NCBI RefSeq assembly: GCF_900078315.1
Contig: NZ_FKBS01000017.1
Coordinates: 489,649 to 553,648 of the forward strand
Length of the DNA stretch: 64,000 bases
Direction: 5' to 3'
From: Bordetella ansorpii
Lineage (GTDB): Bacteria; Pseudomonadota; Gammaproteobacteria; Burkholderiales; Burkholderiaceae_B
Shown here: piece by piece, positions 55,833-64,000 of the stretch
How the letters are laid out: the number at the start of each line of letters is the position of its first letter
Numbering within the stretch: the stretch's first letter is position 1
Made by a program: the position numbers and the translations under genes
The notes under the pieces: generated by a model
Databases searched by the model: none
Told to the model about the DNA's origin: nothing
Seen by the model: only the letters and a program-made list of their open reading frames with translations

Positions 55833-56901
55833 AGGCACGGAGCGCATCCTGCGGCAGTTCCACCCAGCAACGGCCGGCGGCATGGGCGTCCAGCAGGGCG
55901 TCCCCGGTTTCGCTGGAGACGATGGACTGCAGCGTGGTGCCCGGCATGCCCTCGGGCCGCAGGGACATGCGATAGCCACGGCCCAGGAATACGCCGTCCA
56001 GCACCTCGGCCAGCAGCGCATTGGCCACGCCGTCGGGCCTGGCCGCCGTGACGCGCACGGCCTCCGGGCGCAGGAACAGGCGGCCCGCGCCATCGGCCAG
56101 GGGATGGTCCACGGCCAATACGTGCCGGCCCACGCGGGCGCGGTGCGCCTCGACGCGTTCGTAAGGCAGCCAGTTGGCCTCGCCCACGAAATCGGCGATG
56201 AAGGCCGAGGCCGGCGTGCGGTAGAGTTCGCGCGGCGTGCCGACCTGCTCGATCACGCCGGCATTCATGACGGCGATGCGGTCGGCCATCACCATGGCCT
56301 CTTCCTGGTCGTGCGTGACCATCAGCGTGGTGATGGACAGGCGGCGTTGCAAGGCGCGCAGTTCGGTGCGCAGGTGGTCGCGCACGCGCGCGTCCAGGGC
56401 CGACATGGGTTCGTCCAGCAGCAGCAGGGACGGCGACGGCGCCAGGGCGCGCGCCAGCGCCACGCGCTGCTGCTGGCCCCCGGAGATCTGGCCAGGATAC
56501 TTGCCGGCGATGCCGGCCAGGCCGACCATTTCCAGCATTTCCTCAACGCGGGCGGCGACCCGGGCGCGCTGGCCCAGCCGGCCACTGAGCCCGTAGGCCA
56601 CGTTCTGCGCGACGGTCAGGTTGGGAAACAGCGCATAGGACTGGAACAGGATGCCGTAGTCGCGCGCCTGCGGCGGCGCCTGCGAGATGTCGCGCCCGCT
56701 GAGCACGATGGCGCCGCTGTCCTGCTGCTCCAGGCCGGCGATGGCGCGCAGCAGCGTGGTCTTGCCGCAGCCCGACGGCCCCAGCAGGCAGACCAGCTCA
56801 CCCGCCTGGATGTCCAGCGATACGTCGGACAGCGCGCGATGCGCCCCGTAATGCTTGACGAGATTGCGCACCGAAAGGAACGCCTGCTCGGGAATTGCCA
56901 T
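55825..56901 (-). CDS. phnT: AEP ABC transporter ATP-binding protein
   Basis: A 358-residue ATPase of the PotA/FbpC type. Walker A is LLGPSGCGKTTLLRAIAGLE, the signature is [20 protein letters not shown], Walker B LLLLDEPMSALDARV, and a C-terminal TOBE-like regulatory domain follows (residues about 250-358). The ATG at 56901 follows AAAGGAGACGTC. First gene of the operon phnT-permease-phnX-phnS-FAD oxidoreductase. Confidence 0.92.
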   Translation of the reverse strand: MAIPEQAFLSVRNLVKHYGAHRALSDVSLDIQAGELVCLLGPSGCGKTTLLRAIAGLEQQDSGAIVLSGRDISQAPPQARDYGILFQSYALFPNLTVAQNVAYGLSGRLGQRARVAARVEEMLEMVGLAGIAGKYPGQISGGQQQRVALARALAPSPSLLLLDEPMSALDARVRDHLRTELRALQRRLSITTLMVTHDQEEAMVMADRIAVMNAGVIEQVGTPRELYRTPASAFIADFVGEANWLPYERVEAHRARVGRHVLAVDHPLADGAGRLFLRPEAVRVTAARPDGVANALLAEVLDGVFLGRGYRMSLRPEGMPGTTLQSIVSSETGDALLDAHAAGRCWVELPQDALRAYA

Positions 56902-56962
56902 GACGTCTCCTTTGGGCCTGGACAAGTACCCAGGCAGTATCGGAGGCGCGCATGCACCATTT

Positions 56963-56988
56963 ATTACACATATCAAAAATGCAGTAAT
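56963..56988. promoter_or_regulatory. Inverted repeat between phnT and LysR gene
   Basis: ATTAC and GTAAT are separated by 16 AT-rich bases in the 151-bp gap between divergent genes. LysR proteins bind such interrupted palindromes, so this is a candidate site for the adjacent regulator. Low certainty. Confidence 0.35.
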
Positions 56989-57052
56989 GAAAACATCAAG
57001 GAATTTTGGTGAACTGGCCGGTCCCTGATTTTTTGCGAAGGCTTCGCGCGCC

Positions 57053-57928
57053 GTGCTGGTCGCTGAACTGAAATCCTTCTATGCCGTGGCGCGCTGCGGC
57101 ACTGTCACCAAGGCCGCCGCCCAGCTGGGCGTCAGCCAGCCCACCGTAACCGCCCAGCTACGCCAGTTGGAGTCGCGCTATGGCGTCGAACTGTTCCACC
57201 GCCAGGGCCGGGGACTGCACCTGTCCGAGGCCGGCCGCCGGCTGATGCCCCAGGTGGAAAAGCTGGTGCAGCAGGAAACCGAGATCGAATTCCGCCTGCG
57301 CGACGCCAGCGACCTGCGCGAAGGGCTGCTGCGCATCGGCGCCACAGGCCCCTTCTACATCATGGAGACCGTGCAGCGCTACAACCAGCGTTATCCGGGA
57401 GTGGATCTGGTGCTGACCATCGGCAATTCGCAGTCGATGTTGCAGGCGCTTCATGACTACCGTATTGAAGTCGCCACCTCGTCCTACCTGATGCAGGACG
57501 CCCACCTGTATCACCGCCAGATCGCCAGCGATCCGCTGCGCATCGTGGTGCACCGCAGCCATCCGCTGGCCAGCCGCAAAGAGGCCAGCCTGCAGGACCT
57601 CGCGCACTATACCTTGCTGTTACGGGAACCTGGCTCCATGACCCGGCAACTAACCGAACAGGCGTTGCAGGAAGCGGGGGTCGCCCCCAAGCGGGTGCTG
57701 GAGATCGGCAGCCGCGAATCCATCCGGCAGGCCGTCCTGTTCAACCTCGGGATCAGCCTGATTCCGAGCCGCGAGATTCCCGCGCATACTGAGCTGGCCA
57801 CGCTGGCCGTGGCAGGCGCTGAAATCCTGATGCACGAATATCTCTATTGCCTGCGCGAGCGGCAGCCCGCGCAGTTGATCGCCCGCTTCCTGGAAATGGC
57901 TCCCGCCGCCACCACGGGTACGGGCTGA
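57053..57928 (+). CDS. LysR-family regulator of AEP catabolism
   Basis: A 291-residue LysR protein with helix-turn-helix GTVTKAAAQLGVSQPTVTAQ at the start and an effector domain behind. It appears to begin with GTG at 57053. The sequence and position, divergent from phnT and just before the HD gene, match the LysR regulators tied to AEP degradation (TIGR03339 type). The effector may be AEP or phosphonoacetaldehyde; that is inference. Confidence 0.9.
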   Translation: MLVAELKSFYAVARCGTVTKAAAQLGVSQPTVTAQLRQLESRYGVELFHRQGRGLHLSEAGRRLMPQVEKLVQQETEIEFRLRDASDLREGLLRIGATGPFYIMETVQRYNQRYPGVDLVLTIGNSQSMLQALHDYRIEVATSSYLMQDAHLYHRQIASDPLRIVVHRSHPLASRKEASLQDLAHYTLLLREPGSMTRQLTEQALQEAGVAPKRVLEIGSRESIRQAVLFNLGISLIPSREIPAHTELATLAVAGAEILMHEYLYCLRERQPAQLIARFLEMAPAATTGTG

Positions 57929-57939
57929 AAGGAGCGATC

Positions 57940-58503
57940 ATGGCCCTGAGCCTGAGCGACATCGAACGGGTTTTCCTCGAGCGCGGCCACCGTGCCTACG
58001 ACGGCGAACCGGTCAGCCACCTGAAGCACGCCCTGCAGACGGCCACGCTGGCCGAGCAGAACGGCGCCACGCCCGAATTGGTGACGGCCTGCCTGCTGCA
58101 CGACCTGGGCCACTTGCTGGCGGATCATCCCGACACCCCGACCCTGGCCGGCATCGACGACAAGCACCAGTATTTCGTGCTGCCGTTCCTGCGCGGGCTG
58201 TTCGGCAGCGGCGTGCTGGAGCCGATCCGGCTGCACGTCGAGGCCAAGCGTTATCTCGGCTTCGTCGAACCGGGCTATCTGTCATTGCTGTCGGAGGATT
58301 CGCGCCGCAGCCTGGCGCTGCAAGGCGGCAGCTTCGATGCCGTGCAGGCCACCGATTTCGCCGCCCTCCCCGGCGCGCCGGACGCGATCCGGCTACGCCG
58401 CTGGGACGACATGGCGAAATCGCCGACCATGTCGACGGGATCACTGAATTACTTCCTGGGCGTGGCGGAAGGCATCGCGCGCGTGGCGGTGGCCCACCGG
58501 TAG
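57940..58503 (+). CDS. HD-domain protein of phosphonate clusters
   Basis: A 187-residue HD-fold protein. The metal motif is VTACLLHDLGHLLADHPDTP, with an upstream His in VSHLKHALQTATLAEQNGAT and further His in LHVEAKRYLGFV. It matches the phosphonate-associated HD group (TIGR03276 type), distantly related to PhnZ, an oxygenase that cleaves 2-amino-1-hydroxyethylphosphonate. No PhnY hydroxylase gene is seen. The ATG at 57940 follows AAAGGAGCGATC, 11 bp after the LysR stop. Confidence 0.88.
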   Translation: MALSLSDIERVFLERGHRAYDGEPVSHLKHALQTATLAEQNGATPELVTACLLHDLGHLLADHPDTPTLAGIDDKHQYFVLPFLRGLFGSGVLEPIRLHVEAKRYLGFVEPGYLSLLSEDSRRSLALQGGSFDAVQATDFAALPGAPDAIRLRRWDDMAKSPTMSTGSLNYFLGVAEGIARVAVAHR

Positions 58504-58563
58504 CACGGCGGCATTGCGCCAGGCGGCGCCCGTCAGCACGACGTCGCCACCGCTGGCCTGGAC

Positions 58564-59427
58564 TCAGCCCTTGGCCACCGGCCGGCTGGGATCCGCCACC
58601 CATTCGCTCCACGAGCCCGGATACAGGCGCGAACCGCCCAACCCGGCCATTTCCATGGCCAGCAGATTGTGGCAGGCCGAAATGCCCGAGCCGCATTGGT
58701 GCACGATGGATTCCGGCGCACGGCCCGCCAGCAGCGTGTCGAACTCGGCGCGTAGTTGCGCGGGCGCCTTGAAGCGGCCGTCGGCCTCCAGGTTCTCGCT
58801 GTTGGGCCGATTCAGCGCGCCCGGAATGTGGCCAGCCACCGGGTCGATGGGCTCGGTCTCGCCGCGATAGCGGTTGGCCGCGCGCGCGTCGATCAGCGAG
58901 AAGGCGGGCTTGTCGATGTTGGCCAACACGGCCTGCACGTCCACGGTGCCGGCCAGCGGCTTGCCAGCCTTGGCGTCCGCCAACGGCGCCAGCGGCGCGG
59001 CGGGCCCCGCCTGCACCGGCAGCCCGGCGGCGTTCCAGGCCTGCCAGCCCCCGTCCAGCACCACCACCCGATCGTGTCCGATCCAGCGCAGCATCCACCA
59101 CAGGTGCGCGGCGAACGTGCCGCCGCTGGCGTCGTACGCCGCCACCAGCGTCTCGGGACGCACGCCGTGCGCGGCCATCAGGCCGGCGAAACGGTCCCGC
59201 TCGGGCAGCGGATGGCGGCCGTTGGCGCCGGTCTTGGGCGCGCACAACTCGGTTTCATGGTCCAGGAAGCGCGCGCCCGGCACGTGGCCCGGTTCGAAGG
59301 CGCGGCGGCCAGCGGTGGCGTCCATCAGGTCGTGGCGCACGTCGAAGATGCGCAGCGCGCCGGCATCGAGGTCGCCGGCATCGACGCGCGCGGCCAGATC
59401 AGTGGCCGAGATCAGAGGGGTCGTCAT
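58564..59427 (-). CDS. sseA: 3-mercaptopyruvate/thiosulfate sulfurtransferase
   Basis: A 287-residue protein with two rhodanese domains. The active-site loop is HQCGSGISACHNLLAMEMAG, the CGSGxxA form typical of mercaptopyruvate sulfurtransferases. The N-terminal domain has FDVRHDLMDATAGRRAFEPG and DASGGTFAAHLWWMLRWIGH. The ATG at 59427 gives the usual start. Confidence 0.93.
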   Translation of the reverse strand: MTTPLISATDLAARVDAGDLDAGALRIFDVRHDLMDATAGRRAFEPGHVPGARFLDHETELCAPKTGANGRHPLPERDRFAGLMAAHGVRPETLVAAYDASGGTFAAHLWWMLRWIGHDRVVVLDGGWQAWNAAGLPVQAGPAAPLAPLADAKAGKPLAGTVDVQAVLANIDKPAFSLIDARAANRYRGETEPIDPVAGHIPGALNRPNSENLEADGRFKAPAQLRAEFDTLLAGRAPESIVHQCGSGISACHNLLAMEMAGLGGSRLYPGSWSEWVADPSRPVAKG

Positions 59428-59514
59428 GGGAAGGGCTCCGAGGAAGGACTGCCGCAAGCCTGGCGAGCAGGCTGGCTCATTGCAGCAGTGTATCCAGATC
59501 GGCCGTCCGGCCGT

Positions 59515-60390
59515 CTATTTCGACTTCGTCCGAGCCGGCGCCGCCACCGGCTCGCGCATCGTGCGCCACACCGACAGCAGCCCCGCGCAGATGATCATGC
59601 CCATGCCGGCCCAGGCGAACTCGTCCAGCGTATCGCCCCAGAACCCCATGCCGATCAGCGCGGCAAAGATGATGGTGGTGTATTGCAGCGCCGCCGTCAG
59701 CAGCGCCGAGCCGTGGCCGAAGGCGCGCGTCAGCGCCAACTGGCCGAACATGCCGGCGGTGCCTACGCCCACCAGCGACAGATAGCCTCGCCAGTCGGCA
59801 TCGCCCCAACCGCCGATGAACAGGCCCACCATGCTGCTGACGCACACGCCCACCGAGAAGAACAGCACGGTGCGCCACTCGGGTTCGCCGATGCGGCCCA
59901 GTTGGCGGATCTGCATCATGGCCACGGCAGACATGGCGCCAGCCACCAGGCCGGCCGCGGCGGCCATCCACTGGTCTTCACCGATGCTGGGCCGCAGCAC
60001 CGCGATGACGCCGAAGAAGCCGATGGCCACGGCCATGATGCGCACGGGGTCGCGCTGCGCCCCGCCCCAGCCCAGCATGTAACAGGCGATGAACAGCGGC
60101 GCCGTGTAGTTCAGGCTGGTGGCGGTGGCCAGCGGCAGGTGCGAGACGGCGTAGAAACCCATCCACATGGACGTGACGCCGGCCAGATTGCGCCACAGGT
60201 GCAGGCGCCAGCTGGTGGGGATGATGGATTGCCGTGCCGCGCGGGCCCACAGCAACAGCAGCACCACCGACGGCAGGCCGCGAAAGAGAATCACCTGCGG
60301 CAGCGTGGCGCCGTGATCGACGCCCAGCTTCACGAAGGACCCCATGACGGCGAACATCGCGGACGCCAACAACATCCAAAGAGCCTGCAT
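59515..60390 (-). CDS. EamA-family (DMT) transporter
   Basis: A 291-residue inner-membrane protein with ten hydrophobic helices in two EamA repeats. Examples are [20 protein letters not shown] and [20 protein letters not shown]. The substrate is not predictable; the family exports metabolites such as amino acids. Divergent from htpX. Confidence 0.9.
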   Translation of the reverse strand: MQALWMLLASAMFAVMGSFVKLGVDHGATLPQVILFRGLPSVVLLLLWARAARQSIIPTSWRLHLWRNLAGVTSMWMGFYAVSHLPLATATSLNYTAPLFIACYMLGWGGAQRDPVRIMAVAIGFFGVIAVLRPSIGEDQWMAAAAGLVAGAMSAVAMMQIRQLGRIGEPEWRTVLFFSVGVCVSSMVGLFIGGWGDADWRGYLSLVGVGTAGMFGQLALTRAFGHGSALLTAALQYTTIIFAALIGMGFWGDTLDEFAWAGMGMIICAGLLSVWRTMREPVAAPARTKSK

Positions 60391-60411
60391 GGGGCCAACC
60401 GCCAGGGAATA

Positions 60412-60439
60412 TTGAAATAAGGGAAAGCGATACTATACT
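60412..60439 (+). promoter_or_regulatory. Candidate promoter of htpX
   Basis: TTGAAA and TATACT are spaced by 16 nt, about 103 bp before the htpX start. It is a good sigma-70 match. A heat-shock sigma-32 site (CCCCAT-type -10) is not evident. Confidence 0.6.
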
Positions 60440-60542
60440 CCCCCTCGAAAGGCCAGCCTCCAGCAGCCCGGTTCCGCGGGGAACCCGGCGCCGGACAGGC
60501 CGTCCAACCGGGTCACTCCGCTCGCAGAGGAATACAAGAAAC

Positions 60543-61424
60543 ATGAAGCGCATTTTCCTGTTCATCATCACCAACCTCGCGGTCATGGTCGTGCTGTCGG
60601 CCACGCTGCGTATCCTGGGGGTGGATCGTTACATCACCGCCCAGGGCCTGAACGTCCAGGCGCTGCTGATCTTCTCGGTGGTGGTCGGTTTCACGGGTGC
60701 GATCATCTCGCTGCTGATCAGCAAACCCGTGGCCAAGTGGAGCACCGGGGCACGGGTCATCGACCCCAACGCCCCCGCCAGCCACCGCGAAGCCTGGCTG
60801 GTGGAAACCGTGCACCAGTTGGCCGACCGCGCCGGCATCGGCCGCCCCGAAGTCGCCATCTACGAAGGCGAGCCCAATGCGTTCGCCACCGGCGCCTTCA
60901 AGAACGACTCGCTGGTCGCCGTGTCCACCGGACTGCTGGAGAGCATGACCGAAGAGGAAGTGGCGGCGGTGCTGGGCCACGAGGTCGCGCACATCGCCAA
61001 CGGCGACATGGTCACGCTCACGCTGATCCAGGGCGTGGTGAACACGTTCGTGGTGTTCCTGGCGCGCGTGGTGGGCTACTTCATCGACAAGGCGATTTTC
61101 AAGAATGAACGCGGCGTGGGCCCCGGCTACTACATCACGGTGCTGGTCTGTGAAATCATCTTCGGCATCCTGGCCTCGATCATCGTGGCCTGGTTCTCGC
61201 GCCAGCGCGAATACCGCGCCGATGCCGGCTCGGCCCACCTGATGGGCTCGCGCGAGCCGATGATCCGCGCCCTGGCCCGCCTGGGCGGCCTGGAGCCGGG
61301 CGACCTGCCCAAGTCGTTCCAGGCTTCGGGCATCACCGCCAAGGGCGGCATCGCCGCGCTGTTCGCCTCGCACCCGCCCATCCAGAACCGCATCGCGGCG
61401 CTGCAACAGAACCGCGTGGGCTGA
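60543..61424 (+). CDS. htpX: Heat-shock membrane protease HtpX
   Basis: A 293-residue inner-membrane zinc metalloprotease of family M48 that degrades damaged membrane proteins. The zinc site is [20 protein letters not shown] (HEVAH), with the third ligand Glu in [20 protein letters not shown]. Two N-terminal and two middle hydrophobic segments are seen, and [14 protein letters not shown] is the conserved C-terminus. AGAGGA precedes the ATG. Confidence 0.97.
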   Translation: MKRIFLFIITNLAVMVVLSATLRILGVDRYITAQGLNVQALLIFSVVVGFTGAIISLLISKPVAKWSTGARVIDPNAPASHREAWLVETVHQLADRAGIGRPEVAIYEGEPNAFATGAFKNDSLVAVSTGLLESMTEEEVAAVLGHEVAHIANGDMVTLTLIQGVVNTFVVFLARVVGYFIDKAIFKNERGVGPGYYITVLVCEIIFGILASIIVAWFSRQREYRADAGSAHLMGSREPMIRALARLGGLEPGDLPKSFQASGITAKGGIAALFASHPPIQNRIAALQQNRVG

Positions 61425-61476
61425 TCGCCCTGCCCGTGATGGCTGCCTGGGCGGCCGTCACCGCCAGCAAGAAAAC

Positions 61477-61513
61477 CGGGCCGGACTGCACCCTGCAGTC
61501 CGGCCCGATTTTT
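61477..61513 (+). terminator. Terminator after htpX
   Basis: CGGGCCGGACTGCA pairs perfectly with TGCAGTCCGGCCCG over 14 bp around CCC and is followed by ATTTTTT. It lies 53 bp after the htpX stop. Confidence 0.92.
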
Positions 61514-61562
61514 TGTGCCCCGCGCCCGGCGACGACCGCCGCCGGACGGGGATGCACCGGGA

Positions 61563-62552
61563 TCAACCCAGCGTCAGCACCGTGGCGCCCGTGGTCTTGC
61601 GGCCTTCCAGCGCGGTCTGCGCCTGGCCGGCCTGCTCCAGCGTGTAGCGCTGGTCGATGCGGACCTCGATCTTCTTCCTGGTCACCAGGCCGAACATCTC
61701 GTCGGCGGCGGCCTTCAGCTTTTCCGGGGTGTTGACGTGCAGGCCCAGCGAGGGGCGCGTCAGGTACAGGCAGCCCTTCTGGTTCAGTTGGCCCACGTTC
61801 ACGCCCGTGACCGGACCCGAGGCATTGCCGAAGCTGACCATCAGGCCGCGCGGCTCCAGGCAGTCCAGCGAGGTTTCCCAGGTGTCCTTGCCCACGCCGT
61901 CGTACACCACCGGGACTTTCTTGCCCTGGGTCAGTTCCAACACGCGCTCGGCGACGTTCTCGTGCGAGTAGTCGATGGTTTCCCAGGCGCCGTTGGCGCG
62001 CGCCAGCTCGGCCTTCTCGGGGCTGGACACCGTGCCGATCAGCTTCACGCCCAGGGCGCGGGCCCATTGGCAGGCGATCAGGCCCACGCCGCCCGCGGCC
62101 GCGTGGAACAGGATGGTTTCGCCGCCTTGCAGGCGATAGGTCTGGCGGAACAGGTATTGCACCGTCAGGCCCTTGAGCATCAGCGCGGCGGCGTCTTCGA
62201 AATCGACGCCGCGCGGCAGCTTGACGACCTGCGCGGCCGGCACGTTGCGCGCTTCGGCGTAGGCGCCCAGCGGGCTCTGGCCGTAGGCCACGCGATCGCC
62301 CACCTTCAGGTGGCCGACTTCGGCGCCGATGGCCTCGACCACGCCGGCCGCCTCGAATCCCAGGCCGTGCGGCAGCGGATGCGGATACAGGCCGGTGCGG
62401 TAGTAGATGTCGATGAAGTTCAGGCCGATGGCATGCTGGCGGATGGTGACTTCGTTGGGCGCGGGCGCGGGCACCTCGACCTCGGCGACCTTCAGGACTT
62501 CCGGTCCGCCGTGCTGTTCGATTCGGACTGCCTTGACGAGCTTGCTGGCCAT
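61563..62552 (-). CDS. Quinone oxidoreductase (zeta-crystallin type)
   Basis: A 329-residue NADPH-dependent quinone reductase of the MDR superfamily. NFIDIYYRTGLYPHPLPHGL and GFEAAGVVEAIGAEVGHLKV mark the QOR branch, which lacks the zinc ligands, and ILFHAAAGGVGLIACQWARA is the AAxGGVG NADP-binding loop. AAAGGAGGCCGGC precedes the ATG. Confidence 0.92.
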   Translation of the reverse strand: MASKLVKAVRIEQHGGPEVLKVAEVEVPAPAPNEVTIRQHAIGLNFIDIYYRTGLYPHPLPHGLGFEAAGVVEAIGAEVGHLKVGDRVAYGQSPLGAYAEARNVPAAQVVKLPRGVDFEDAAALMLKGLTVQYLFRQTYRLQGGETILFHAAAGGVGLIACQWARALGVKLIGTVSSPEKAELARANGAWETIDYSHENVAERVLELTQGKKVPVVYDGVGKDTWETSLDCLEPRGLMVSFGNASGPVTGVNVGQLNQKGCLYLTRPSLGLHVNTPEKLKAAADEMFGLVTRKKIEVRIDQRYTLEQAGQAQTALEGRKTTGATVLTLG

Positions 62553-62635
62553 GCCGGCCTCCTTTCTTTTATTACGGATGCAATGAACGAAACCCAGGGC
62601 CCGCGACAGGGGCCAAGGGAAGAAATGACGAAGAC

Positions 62636-63595
62636 CTATCCCGCCCGCTTGCCGCGGCCCGACAGCACGAACACGCCGCCCAGCACCAGCGCCGTGCCGG
62701 CCAGTTGCCAGAGCGTGATCGGCTCATCCAGGAACCAGGCCGCCAGAAACAGCACCGACACCGGCCCCAACATGCCCAGCAGCGCCGCCGTGGGAGCGCC
62801 GATGAGCGCCACGCCCCACATCAGCATGAATACGGGCAGCACCGTGTTGAAGGTAGCGTGGATCAGCGAATAACCGTACACGCCGGCGGGCTGGGTGAAC
62901 AGCAGCGACAGCGGATGCACCACGGCGAACTGCACCAGGCAGGCCACGCACGACACCGTCATCGCATAGGCCACCAGACGGGTGGCGCCGACGCGCTTGA
63001 CGATCTCGCCCGAGCAGATCAGGTAAACAGCATAGCTGAGGGCGGACAGGAAAACGAAGAAAGACCCTGTCACGACATCGGAGCCGGCGTTCTGGCCCAG
63101 GTCGTGCGCGAACACCAGCACCACGCCCAGATACGACAGGCCCATCGCGATCCACTGCCGCGACAGCACCGGCCGCTTGAACCAGGCGGCCGACAGCAGC
63201 ACCACCATCGACGGCGACAGGAACAGGATCAGGCGTTCGAGACCCGCCGAGACGTAGCGCAGCCCGATGAAGTCCATGAAGCTGGAGAAGTAATAGCCCA
63301 GCAGGCCGAGCAGGCAGATCTTCAGGCGCTCGCGCACGGTCAGCAGCGGCAATTCGCCGCGCACGGCGCGGCGCGACTGCCACCAGGCGATGGCGGCGAA
63401 GAACGGCAGCGCGAACAGCATGCGGAACGCGATCAGCGTGACCGCGTCGATGCCGTAGCGGTAGGTGAGCTTGACGACGATGGCCTTGGCCGCGAACAGG
63501 ATCGCGCCCAGCGAGGCCAACAGAAAGCCCACCAGCCTTTGCTCGGAGGAAGAGCGGGGAAAGCGGGTGGGCACAGACTCGGCGGAAGGATTCAT
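62636..63595 (-). CDS. EamA-family (DMT) transporter
   Basis: A 319-residue membrane protein with ten hydrophobic segments in two EamA repeats (LLASLGAILFAAKAIVVKLT; LGMLGPVSVLFLAAWFLDEP). It sits 83 bp downstream of the quinone oxidoreductase start and is divergent from another DMT gene. Substrate unknown. Confidence 0.9.
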   Translation of the reverse strand: MNPSAESVPTRFPRSSSEQRLVGFLLASLGAILFAAKAIVVKLTYRYGIDAVTLIAFRMLFALPFFAAIAWWQSRRAVRGELPLLTVRERLKICLLGLLGYYFSSFMDFIGLRYVSAGLERLILFLSPSMVVLLSAAWFKRPVLSRQWIAMGLSYLGVVLVFAHDLGQNAGSDVVTGSFFVFLSALSYAVYLICSGEIVKRVGATRLVAYAMTVSCVACLVQFAVVHPLSLLFTQPAGVYGYSLIHATFNTVLPVFMLMWGVALIGAPTAALLGMLGPVSVLFLAAWFLDEPITLWQLAGTALVLGGVFVLSGRGKRAG

Positions 63596-63729
63596 GCGAT
63601 CATTTTATAGTTTGCCCGCGCCCGCCCGCGCGCCATGCGCAGGTTTTTCAGCGGGACGCGCCACGCTGCCGGCGGGATGCCGCCGCGAACACGACTCGAA
63701 CAATACGCCCATCCGGCAGATCCCGTCAC

Positions 63730-64000
63730 ATGACTTCCCACCGCTCCGCCCTGATCCAGATCCACTTCGCCGCCGTGCTGTTCGGCCTGACCGGCGTATT
63801 TGGCGAGCTCATCCATGCCAGCGCCAGCGTCATCACGCTGGGCCGCGCGCTGTTCGCCGTGGCAGCGCTGATCTTCTTCGCGCGGCTGCAGCGCCGCAAG
63901 CTGCTCAGCCCGCTGACGCCCGCGCAAATGACCGGGCTGATCCTGGCCGGCCTGCTGCTGGCGGCGCACTGGGTCACGTTCTTCATCTCGGTCAAGGTGG
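63730..64000 (+). CDS. EamA-family (DMT) transporter, N-terminal part
   Basis: The first 90 codons of a membrane protein cut by the right edge. It starts MTSHRSALIQIHFAAVLFGL, then VITLGRALFAVAALIFFARL and LILAGLLLAAHWVTFFISVK, which are the first three helices of an EamA repeat. It is divergent from the previous DMT gene with 134 bp between them, so the pair may share control. Confidence 0.82.
   Translation, partial: MTSHRSALIQIHFAAVLFGLTGVFGELIHASASVITLGRALFAVAALIFFARLQRRKLLSPLTPAQMTGLILAGLLLAAHWVTFFISVKV

Overview
The window is 64 kb of high-GC, gene-dense chromosome from a betaproteobacterium of the Alcaligenaceae, most like Bordetella or Achromobacter. Supporting signs are three Bug/TctC-type periplasmic receptors, the gene order rpsF-priB-rpsR-rplI-dnaB, the xseB-ispA-dxs cluster, the alaC-hom-thrC operon, and strongly G/C-ending codons. 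No rRNA, tRNA, CRISPR array, prophage or intact insertion sequence was seen. Both edges cut genes (mnmA at the left, a DMT-family transporter at the right).

Layout. 1-7 kb: start of mnmA, a LysR regulator divergent from a Bug receptor and an N-formylglutamate amidohydrolase, a small Doc-type toxin-antitoxin remnant with a frameshifted toxin, then the split transhydrogenase pntAA-pntAB-pntB. 7-10 kb: a glutamate/aspartate-type ABC importer. 10-17 kb: glycolate oxidase glcD-E-F, a further FAD-linked D-2-hydroxyacid dehydrogenase, and a DAHP synthase (aroG) preceded by an apparent Phe/Tyr attenuator. 17-26 kb: tldD, a nitrilase-family hydrolase, an H-NS-like protein, a DUF4136-like lipoprotein, pepN, fbp, and a small lipoprotein. 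26-34 kb: alaC-hom-thrC, then Mth938-like protein, bcp, a PIN-PhoH ATPase and a pdxA-family gene. 34-37 kb: RraA-like protein plus Bug receptor, and a YfeH-like transporter. 37-45 kb: dnaB, ribosomal protein operon, folE2, dxs, ispA, xseB. 45-50 kb: an IclR regulator divergent from a Bug receptor, an acyltransferase, a Rieske oxygenase, a VOC protein. 50-58.5 kb: a 2-aminoethylphosphonate (AEP) uptake and breakdown cluster with its LysR regulator and an HD-domain protein. 58.5-64 kb: sulfurtransferase, three DMT transporters, htpX and a quinone oxidoreductase.

The most striking feature is a family of seven dispersed intergenic elements (about 125-135 bp each). Every copy has the same core, the same kind of outer ends, an inner hairpin that changes by paired substitutions, and a 24-30 bp outer stem whose sequence is different in almost every copy yet self-complementary within each copy. 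Six of the seven lie just after a gene's stop codon in the same orientation relative to that gene. This is neither an ordinary terminator nor an ordinary MITE.

A second regulatory find is a 27-residue leader peptide with the run FFFYFYAF ahead of aroG, followed by a perfect terminator hairpin and an alternative 9-nt pairing that fits classical transcription attenuation.

Metabolically, the AEP cluster has an importer, phosphonoacetaldehyde hydrolase and an FAD oxidoreductase but no PhnW transaminase in view, so the flavoprotein may supply the aldehyde.
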